NCBI GenBank assembly: GCA_009780625.1
Contig: WQZR01000010.1
Span: 1 to 18,436, forward strand
Length of the DNA: 18,436 bases
Origin: Bacillota bacterium
GTDB taxonomy: Bacteria; Bacillota; Clostridia; Christensenellales; UBA1242
Direction: 5' to 3'
In this document: in pieces, positions 6,427 through 11,968 of the stretch
Layout: each line of letters starts with the position of its first letter
Position numbering within the stretch: position 1 is the first letter of the stretch
Program-made: the position numbers and the translations under genes
The notes under the pieces: model-generated
What the model was told of the DNA's origin: nothing
The model's database searches: none
What the model saw: only the letters and a program-made list of their open reading frames with translations

Positions 6427-8010
6427 GTGACACAACAACCAAAAACTGCAGCAACAAGCCTTGTTTCTTTTCAAGAAAGATTTGAAGGTGCGATAAAAGA
6501 TGCAGAAGAAACAATTCGTATTTTTAACTCTGGAATTAAGCTAAACGAAACAAAACGCAAAAATTTAGTGGAAGAAATTCACAATGCCGACATAAAACGA
6601 AATGCAATAGTTGACCAAATTAGACAAATTAGAGGAACATCTAGTAGTGCTGAGGCAGAAAGAGCAGTGAGAGAACTTCAACAAAAAGTTGCAGGCATAG
6701 ATGAAAGAATCACTAAACTAGAACACGAAAAATATGATGTAGACCAAAAAACAAAAAAATACAATGAATATATAAGACAAGCAGGAAACATCATAAGCGA
6801 AAACCAACCAAAAGTAACACTTTTTAGAGGACTTATTGATGGAACAAATGAATTAACAAAAGATAAAGATAGAAAAGATTTCCAAGCAATTTTATATAAA
6901 GAACAAAAAGATTTTCCAGATGCAAAAATCATGACCCCTTTAACTGGAGTATATGCCGGCAATGGCGATGAAGTAAACCCAGTTTTTCATCCAAAGTTTG
7001 TTCAAGATTTTGCGGCAAGAAACCACAGACGAGGTATGGCAGGAACGCTGTATGCGTTTAACATGCAAGATAAATACACAAAACAATCGTGGTGTGGTGC
7101 GTATTCGCCTGACACCGGAATTGCATGTATAGGGAACCGAGTTTCACCTAGTTTAAACAACGACCACGAAAATTACCACTTTTTAAGTAAAGTAAGGAAT
7201 GCAGAACAAGCAGGCAAAATTAAACCTGGACTAGGAATAACACCTGCATTAGAAAGGTATGAGAGAGAAGTTGAAAAACTAAAACAAACACTGCAACCCG
7301 GAACAATAAAAAAACTGCAGGACTCATTTTATGGTAGTTATTTTGTAACAAGTAGACCTGAAGAATTCATGTGCAGATTTTATGGAATAAGGAAAGAGGG
7401 TGCTGAAAAAGAAGTTATTCCTGGAAAAGAATATGAAGACTTTTTAGACATAATAAAAAAAGACCCAGCAGGTGCCGATTTTCTTAAAAAACTAGATATG
7501 GAAAATAAAGAACTAACAGCAACAATAGATAACCTTGGAGATATAGGAGACAAGGTTAGGCAAGGCATGGCTTTTAAACCTAATGTTGGAAACAAGTGGT
7601 CTTGGATATTCAAAAAGAAGAATACAGTTGAAGCCGAAACAGGAGGTGACGAAGGTGCAGAACTTCTTAGAAAGATGCAAGAGAACTTGAAAAAAATTGA
7701 TGGAGAAGTTGCAGAAGAAGAGGTGGCGGCAACGGTTGAAAAGAAATTAAGCCCTGCAGAAGAGCAAGCTCAAGAAAGACTAAGACAACTCGAAGAAAGA
7801 AAACAAGCAGCAAGAGTAAAACTGGAAGAAGACTATCTAAAAGAAATCACAGTAAAAGAACCAGAGCCGGAACCAAAGGTTGATAGAGAAGCAGAAGTGA
7901 GACGCCAAGAACAAATTCGCCACGAAGAAGAAATAAAACGTCAAGCGGAACTTAAAAAACAACTAGAAATTTCAACCCCGGTTTGGGCAAGAAACAACGA
8001 TGAAGAATAA
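6427..8010 (+). CDS. Putative HExxH zinc metallopeptidase with coiled-coil N-terminus, cassette A
   Basis: 527 residues; no known family is recognised with certainty. Residues about 15-125 are a Lys/Glu/Gln-rich coiled coil. A globular part (about 130-360) contains 'FHPKFVQDFAARN' (187-199), then H247-E-N-Y-H251, the metal-binding HExxH signature, and 65 residues later 'SRPEEFMCRFYG' (309-320). There E312 or E313 would serve as the third zinc ligand and C316 is also conserved. The paralogue at 8465 keeps the same motifs at the same spacing, which argues against chance. Residues about 442-515 are a charged helical tail with 'EPEPEPKVDREAE'. There is no signal peptide or membrane helix. GTG is the start, preceded by AAGGGGG. 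The substrate is unknown; peptidase activity is inference. Confidence 0.7.
   Translation: MTQQPKTAATSLVSFQERFEGAIKDAEETIRIFNSGIKLNETKRKNLVEEIHNADIKRNAIVDQIRQIRGTSSSAEAERAVRELQQKVAGIDERITKLEHEKYDVDQKTKKYNEYIRQAGNIISENQPKVTLFRGLIDGTNELTKDKDRKDFQAILYKEQKDFPDAKIMTPLTGVYAGNGDEVNPVFHPKFVQDFAARNHRRGMAGTLYAFNMQDKYTKQSWCGAYSPDTGIACIGNRVSPSLNNDHENYHFLSKVRNAEQAGKIKPGLGITPALERYEREVEKLKQTLQPGTIKKLQDSFYGSYFVTSRPEEFMCRFYGIRKEGAEKEVIPGKEYEDFLDIIKKDPAGADFLKKLDMENKELTATIDNLGDIGDKVRQGMAFKPNVGNKWSWIFKKKNTVEAETGGDEGAELLRKMQENLKKIDGEVAEEEVAATVEKKLSPAEEQAQERLRQLEERKQAARVKLEEDYLKEITVKEPEPEPKVDREAEVRRQEQIRHEEEIKRQAELKKQLEISTPVWARNNDEE
7834..7908 (+). repeat. Near-identical tail-coding segment, copy A
   Basis: 75 bases that match 9877-9951 at 71 positions, beginning TATCTAAAAGAAATCACAGT. 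They encode 'YLKEITVKEPEPEPKVD...' in the tails of both HExxH proteins. The rest of the two genes has diverged far more. Confidence 0.85.
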
Positions 8011-8012
8011 AC

Positions 8013-8035
8013 AAAAACGCCAAACGGCGTTTTTT
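8013..8035 (+). terminator. Intrinsic terminator after cassette A
   Basis: AAAAACGCC (8013-8021), loop AAAC, GGCGTTTTT (8026-8034) plus another T. It begins 3 bases after the stop codon, so cassettes A and B are separate transcription units. Confidence 0.8.
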
Positions 8036-8074
8036 CGTGCTAAAATAAGTTAAAGCATAAAACGCATTGTTGTT

Positions 8075-8102
8075 TTGACAGTTGCGTTTAAATTGTTAAT
8101 AT
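8075..8102 (+). promoter_or_regulatory. Promoter of cassette B
   Basis: TTGACA (8075-8080), a 16-base spacer, then TGT-TAATAT (the -10 is 8097-8102). Transcription would start near 8109 and give a short leader with GAGAGG before the ATG at 8126. A second TGC-TAAAAT element (8038-8046) lies upstream inside the terminator tail and could add a second start. Confidence 0.55.
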
Positions 8103-8125
8103 ATAAATAGAAGAGAGGAAACACG

Positions 8126-8437
8126 ATGTCAGAGAAGAAAGATATTGAACTATATGTTCCAAGTGACGACCATATGGGGCGTCCAATTCTTGGTGTGGAC
8201 CCAATGACAGGAAGGGTTATAAAAGGCCCTAGAATGAGGGTTGTAGATTTTCCTGCGTGGCTTGAAGAACACCCAGAAGAAAAAGCAATGTATGAAGCAT
8301 ATCAAAAGCAACAAGCAGAAGAAATGGAAAAAGCCATGGCAGGCAGAAAAAGCATAGCAGAGCAAGAAGCAGAAACTCTTGCCCGTGCAGCAAAATATAA
8401 AAAAAAAGATAGTGGGACCATCGGAATAGACGACTAG
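8126..8437 (+). CDS. Small acidic protein of cassette B (unknown)
   Basis: 103 residues, a paralogue of the product of 6089-6400 with exactly the same length. Shared landmarks include 'G.DPMTGRVIKG', 'FPAWLEEHPEEK', 'YQKQQAEEMEKAMAG.KS.AE' and a basic end 'AAKYKKKD'. The N-terminal half looks compact and the C-terminal half is a charged helix. It has no signal peptide or membrane helix. It lies 27 bases upstream of its HExxH partner, almost the same gap as in cassette A. The function is unknown. Retention of both genes together after duplication suggests they work as a pair. Confidence 0.8.
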   Translation: MSEKKDIELYVPSDDHMGRPILGVDPMTGRVIKGPRMRVVDFPAWLEEHPEEKAMYEAYQKQQAEEMEKAMAGRKSIAEQEAETLARAAKYKKKDSGTIGIDD

Positions 8438-8464
8438 TTTTAGTTAGCATTAAAAGGAGTCAAC

Positions 8465-10054
8465 ATGTCAGCAGAACAAAAAGCCCAACCAAAAACTGGT
8501 CTTATCGAGTGGGCTGAAAAAAATGAAGCCTTGGTTAAAACGGAAAAAGAATCACTTCTTGGCATTTTAGATGCGATTAAAGACTCCGAAACAAAAATGA
8601 ACAACCTAAACAATGAAATTGTAAAATCAGAAACAGAACGAAGCACCATAAACGAAGCAATTGGAAAAACAAAAGCAGTTCAAACTAGCGTAGATGAGGC
8701 AATTAGAAAAACTGAAGAAAGTTTAAAAACTCAAAACCTTATGTTGTCTTATAGGCAACCAGGTGAAGACCCAAGTCTTGAAGAAAGAAAAATTGAAACA
8801 GAAAAGAAACTTGAAGAACTTCGAGGAATGAGAAAAGAAACAGAAGATATGCTTGTTAGTTATAACGAACGTTTCCTTACAGTTGACAAAAAAATTTGGG
8901 ACTTAAGTAATGAAAAATCAGCGGCTGTCCAAGAATATTGGGACCACTGCGACGAAAAAGCAGCAGCAATAAAAGTTATTAATGAAAAAGGTTCAGATGC
9001 TGCATTTTTGCGTGCACTAGATAGCGGAGAAGATAAACTTGAAGAAGCCGAAAGTAGAAAAAGATTTGAAGCAATATATAGAAAAGAAAAAGGCATAGAC
9101 CCTTCAGAAAGCAAAAAAAAATATGTGGTCGACCCGCACTATCATCCACAAGTTATCAAAGACATTAAGGCAGCAAATGGTTTACTTGGTGTAAACAGCA
9201 CAAATCTAGTAATCAACTATGAACATGCAGCGTCTTATGGACCAAAAGATAAAGATATAATTTTAAAACTCAGTGACAGAGACAATATGAGTCCTATCAA
9301 AATAAATAAACACGAAATCTATCACCACTATAAAAATGTTCAGTTGGACAATAAAAAAGACACATCAATCAAAGATGCAATGGGGCTGTATGAGAGCCAT
9401 ATTCGTTTTGGGCTAAATGGTCTAAGCGAAAGTCAGCGAGGACTGGTGATGGCACTTGTTGCACGTCATTACCCAAAACTTGGAAGAGAAGGCAGAATGG
9501 AAGAAATCTTCTGCATGCTATATGAAAACGAAAAAGAGTATGAAGACTATATCAGATACGAATACGACGAAAATGGAAGACAAGTTCTAGACGATATGGG
9601 CAACCCTAAAGAGTCGGAAGCGGGCATAAAGTTTTTGGAAAGAAAAGATGCACTTGCTGAAAGCCTTAGAGAAAAGGTTGCAGCCACACGTGGACTTATG
9701 ACAAAAGCAGGAGCAGTTGACACAACGTTTGCAAAAGCTCCAGGCGAAGACGAAGCAATTTCAGCAAAGGCACAACCAGCAGAAGAAAGAAAGATGACTG
9801 CTGACGAGCAAGCCAAAGAAAGGCTTAGGCAACTGGAAGAAAGAAAACAAGCAGCACGTGCAAGGCTTGAAGAAGAATATCTAAAAGAAATCACAGTGAA
9901 GGAACCAGAGCCAGAACCAAAGGTTGATAGAGAAGCAGAAATGAGACGCCAACAAGAAATGCGTCAGATGGAAGAAGCAAAACGCCTGGAGCAACTAAAA
10001 AAACAAGTTGAGTTGGCGGCTCTAACTATAGATAACAACGACGATGAGAACTAA
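8465..10054 (+). CDS. Putative HExxH zinc metallopeptidase with coiled-coil N-terminus, cassette B
   Basis: 529 residues, a paralogue of the product of 6427-8010. Residues about 20-170 are predicted coiled coil. The globular part shares 'FEAIYRKEKG' (201-210, compare 'FQAILYKEQK') and 'DPHYHPQVIKDIKAAN' (223-238). It then has H283-E-I-Y-H287 and, 63 residues after H283, 'GRMEEIFCMLYE' (343-354) with E346/E347, C350 and Y353 conserved. HExxH plus a distant Glu is the gluzincin arrangement, also seen in lethal-factor-type toxin peptidases, but no specific family can be assigned. The tail (about 445-515) is nearly the same as in the paralogue. There is no secretion signal. The start has AAAGGAG 7 bases upstream. 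No terminator follows until 10201. Confidence 0.7.
   Translation: MSAEQKAQPKTGLIEWAEKNEALVKTEKESLLGILDAIKDSETKMNNLNNEIVKSETERSTINEAIGKTKAVQTSVDEAIRKTEESLKTQNLMLSYRQPGEDPSLEERKIETEKKLEELRGMRKETEDMLVSYNERFLTVDKKIWDLSNEKSAAVQEYWDHCDEKAAAIKVINEKGSDAAFLRALDSGEDKLEEAESRKRFEAIYRKEKGIDPSESKKKYVVDPHYHPQVIKDIKAANGLLGVNSTNLVINYEHAASYGPKDKDIILKLSDRDNMSPIKINKHEIYHHYKNVQLDNKKDTSIKDAMGLYESHIRFGLNGLSESQRGLVMALVARHYPKLGREGRMEEIFCMLYENEKEYEDYIRYEYDENGRQVLDDMGNPKESEAGIKFLERKDALAESLREKVAATRGLMTKAGAVDTTFAKAPGEDEAISAKAQPAEERKMTADEQAKERLRQLEERKQAARARLEEEYLKEITVKEPEPEPKVDREAEMRRQQEMRQMEEAKRLEQLKKQVELAALTIDNNDDEN
9877..9951 (+). repeat. Near-identical tail-coding segment, copy B
   Basis: Matches 7834-7908 at 71 of 75 bases. 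The four differences are single A/G changes, three of them silent. Such silent-site identity in otherwise diverged genes points to recent gene conversion or exchange of the tail. Confidence 0.85.
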
Positions 10055-10060
10055 AATCAT

Positions 10061-10089
10061 TTGACTAAAACCAAGGAAGGGTATATAAT
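10061..10089 (+). promoter_or_regulatory. Strong promoter of the permease leader
   Basis: TTGACT (10061-10066), exactly 17 bases, TATAAT (10084-10089): the best consensus match in the window. The expected start (about 10096-10097) coincides with the ATG of the Phe-rich micropeptide at 10097. AAGGAAGG (10073-10080) lies inside the spacer and would not be in this transcript. Confidence 0.75.
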
Positions 10090-10096
10090 TAAAAAT

Positions 10097-10162
10097 ATGG
10101 TAAATCAAATAGCAAACAACGTTCTATTTTTCTTCTTTACACTGCCTGCAGCTGCTGAGTAG
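10097..10162 (+). CDS. Phe-rich leader peptide (21 residues), putative attenuator sensor
   Basis: A 21-codon reading frame reads MVNQIANNVL-FFFF-TLPAAAE and ends with TAG. Codons 11-14 (10127-10138) are TTT TTC TTC TTT, four Phe codons in a row, as in the E. coli pheA leader. It starts at or next to the predicted transcription start, so it would be translated from a leaderless mRNA. The last codons overlap a segment that can pair with the 5' arm of the downstream terminator (see 10153-10232). Its job would be to report Phe-tRNA supply to the permease transcript. That the peptide is made is not proven; a chance frame is possible. Confidence 0.55.
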   Translation: MVNQIANNVLFFFFTLPAAAE

Positions 10163-10232
10163 GAATTTTTGCTATAACTAAAAAAGAATAGTCAAAAATC
10201 AATCTGCCCAGCATCTGCGGGCAGATTTTTTT
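10153..10232 (+). promoter_or_regulatory. Attenuator: antiterminator and intrinsic terminator upstream of the permease
   Basis: The terminator is AATCTGCCC (10201-10209), loop of 9, GGGCAGATT (10219-10227), followed by a T run. The competing helix is TGCTGAGTAG (10153-10162) with CTGCCCAGCA (10204-10213): 10 pairs with one A-C mismatch and one G-U. A ribosome stalled at the Phe run would leave 10153-10162 free to form the antiterminator. A ribosome at the stop codon would cover it and allow termination. No promoter is obvious between the terminator and the downstream genes, so they seem to depend on read-through. A simpler reading is that this is the terminator of cassette B. Confidence 0.5.
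10201..10232 (+). terminator. Intrinsic terminator 5' of the permease
   Basis: A 9-bp perfect stem AATCTGCCC/GGGCAGATT with eight T counting the last two stem bases, then 'TAG'. The hairpin itself is unambiguous; whether it is conditional is discussed under the attenuator. Confidence 0.85.
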
Positions 10233-10259
10233 TAGAACCAAAATTAAAAGGAGATACAT

Positions 10260-10355
10260 ATGGGAAAAGGAATATATAAAACACAAATATACTTCGCCGT
10301 GGCGGGCAGAGATATTATTGTGCTGCCGTGGCGGGCGGAGGAGTTTAACAGTTGA
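10260..10355 (+). CDS. Possible 31-residue peptide with strong ribosome binding site
   Basis: AAAAGGAGATACAT precedes the ATG, one of the best ribosome binding sites in the window. The frame reads MGKGIYKTQIYFAVAGRDII, then VLPWRAEEFNS and a TGA stop. It spans two GC-rich direct repeats (GCCGTGGCGGGC at 10296-10307 and 10325-10336), unlike the AT-rich surroundings. It may be a genuine small gene, or the surviving start of a gene broken by repeat insertion. No family is recognised. Confidence 0.35.
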   Translation: MGKGIYKTQIYFAVAGRDIIVLPWRAEEFNS

Positions 10356-10390
10356 GGGTGTAGGGGTCGCACCTTAGAGAGGCCCGAAAT
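10296..10390. repeat. GC-rich direct repeats and decayed palindromic element
   Basis: GCCGTGGCGGGC occurs twice, 29 bases apart (10296, 10325). After it TGTAGGGGTCGCA (10360-10372) matches the left end of the double-hairpin element in the exonuclease gene (292-304) except for a swapped CT/TC. GGGTC can still pair weakly with GGCCC (10382-10386), but the rest of the element is lost. The 360-base gap 10055-10414 holds only this, the leader/attenuator and the small frame at 10260. Confidence 0.5.
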
Positions 10391-10414
10391 ATAAAAAATA
10401 AAAGGATTAAAAAA

Positions 10415-11809
10415 GTGGAAAACGAAAATAAAAGTAATTTAACAAAGAAGTATGGCTTGTTGACTGCAACATGTATGATTGTTGGAACGGTTATTGGAAG
10501 CGGAATCTTCTTTAAATCAGAAGAGATGGCAAGAGCTATTGGAGGAAGAATTGAACTTGGAATTCTGGCATGGGTAATCGGCGGATTGATTATGCTAGGA
10601 CTTGTTTATACATTTTCTGTTCTTGCAACACGTCACGAAAAATGCAACGGCTTGGTTGACTATGCCGACGCCGTTGTTGGCAAAAAATATGGCTATATGC
10701 TTGGGTGGTTCTTGGCGGTTATATTCTGGCCAAGCATCACGGGAATTTTGGCGTTCGTATCTGCCAGGTTCTCACTTATTCTTGTTGGCTTCGCGCCAGC
10801 AACAGCAGGGTTTCAACCTGAAACATTCATGCTTGCTGGACTATATATAGTTGCAGTTCATGCCATGAACTATATAAGTCCAAAGATTGGCGGAAAATTT
10901 CAAATCTCTGCAACTGTTATTAAAATCATTCCATTGATTTTGATGGCGATTGCTGGTTTGATTGTTGGTCTTGTCAACGGCACAACGGTGTCAAACGTTG
11001 AAATTGGCTTATTGCCTTCAGCGGTTGACTCGCCGCCGTTCTATTTGGCACTTGTTGCAACTGCCTTTGCTTTCGCAGGGTGGGATGCTCCATTCACAAT
11101 GAATAGCGAAATTAAAAACTCAAAAAGAAACCTTCCAATTGCAATGGTAGGCGGCGGAATTATTATTGTTATAATCTACCTTGCTTACTATATTGGAATG
11201 TTCGGTGCTGCTCCTGCAGGCGTTATGGCTGGGGGTGGAACTAGAATAGGTTTTGAGAATGTGTTTGGAAATGCCATGGGAACCATTCTATATGTGTTCG
11301 TGATTATCTCGTGTTTAGGAACATTAAATGGTTGCACCATGGGAGCACAAAGAGGTTTATATAGCCTTGCAATAAGAAAGAAAGGACCTGCTCCAGAAAT
11401 TATGTCGCAGGTAGATTCAAAAACAAACGTTCCTGGAAACTCTGCAACAATTGGCTTAATGCTTTCTGTTGCATGGTTGTTTGCATTCGGCGGACACCAA
11501 GCAGGGTGGTGGACATTGCCACTATCAAACTTGGTTGTAATCCTTCACAGTGCAATGCTTATTCCGGTTCTAATTGGAATGATGATTAAGCAAAAAGACC
11601 TTAAATGGTGGAACAGATATCTTGCTCCAGCAGTCACCGTGATTGGGGTTTCATTCATGGTTTATGCGTTGGCTGATATCTTAAAAATGACCCTAGTTTG
11701 GTTTATGGTTGTTGTGGCAATTATCATGGTTGTTGGTGTGTTGTTCTACATTCCAGCACAGTGCTATAAGGCGGCCCTAGCCAAAATGGGAATCAAATGC
11801 AAAACCTAA
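10415..11809 (+). CDS. APC-family amino acid permease (LAT/SteT-like)
   Basis: 464 residues with about 12 hydrophobic segments, the usual size for the amino acid-polyamine-organocation superfamily. The first helix has the unwound substrate-binding motif 'VGTVIGSGIFF' (residues 22-32), and helix 6 is preceded by 'FAFAGWDAPFTMNSEIKNSKRNLP', typical of the L-type amino acid transporter branch that includes the Ser/Thr exchanger SteT. The Phe-rich leader suggests an aromatic substrate, which is inference. The GTG start has AAAGGA 8 bases upstream. The stop at 11807 may be early: a +1 shift there opens 'KVVNAETTEGEAKA' ending at 11852, just ahead of the terminator. Confidence 0.88.
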   Translation: MENENKSNLTKKYGLLTATCMIVGTVIGSGIFFKSEEMARAIGGRIELGILAWVIGGLIMLGLVYTFSVLATRHEKCNGLVDYADAVVGKKYGYMLGWFLAVIFWPSITGILAFVSARFSLILVGFAPATAGFQPETFMLAGLYIVAVHAMNYISPKIGGKFQISATVIKIIPLILMAIAGLIVGLVNGTTVSNVEIGLLPSAVDSPPFYLALVATAFAFAGWDAPFTMNSEIKNSKRNLPIAMVGGGIIIVIIYLAYYIGMFGAAPAGVMAGGGTRIGFENVFGNAMGTILYVFVIISCLGTLNGCTMGAQRGLYSLAIRKKGPAPEIMSQVDSKTNVPGNSATIGLMLSVAWLFAFGGHQAGWWTLPLSNLVVILHSAMLIPVLIGMMIKQKDLKWWNRYLAPAVTVIGVSFMVYALADILKMTLVWFMVVVAIIMVVGVLFYIPAQCYKAALAKMGIKCKT

Positions 11810-11871
11810 AGTTGTTAATGCTGAAACAACGGAAGGCGAAGCAAAAGCCTAAAACAGAGTGTTCAATCTGG

Positions 11872-11901
11872 AAAACCAGCTTAAAAACGGCTGGTTTTTT
11901 T
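11872..11901 (+). terminator. Intrinsic terminator after the permease
   Basis: AAAACCAGC (11872-11880), loop of 9, GCTGGTTTT (11890-11898), then more T. Confidence 0.8.
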
Positions 11902-11919
11902 ATATTTTCATTCGTTTAC

Positions 11920-11948
11920 TTGTTTTATATTTTCGAAGGGTTTATAAT
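11920..11948 (+). promoter_or_regulatory. Promoter of the helicase-nuclease gene
   Basis: TTGTTT (11920-11925), 17 bases, TATAAT (11943-11948). The transcript would start near 11955 and carry TAGGAG about 8 bases before the ATG at 11969. Confidence 0.65.
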
Positions 11949-11968
11949 AGAAAAGTTAGGAGTACAAC

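Noticed and set aside
10170..10178. TGCTATAAC as an internal promoter between the leader peptide and the terminator
   Set aside because: It fits the local extended -10 pattern, but transcripts from it would run straight into the terminator at 10201, and no -35 is seen. It was left unannotated.
10163..10414. T-box or other known riboswitch upstream of the permease
   Set aside because: No T-box consensus bulge or specifier-loop architecture is visible; the simple hairpin with a coding leader explains the region better.
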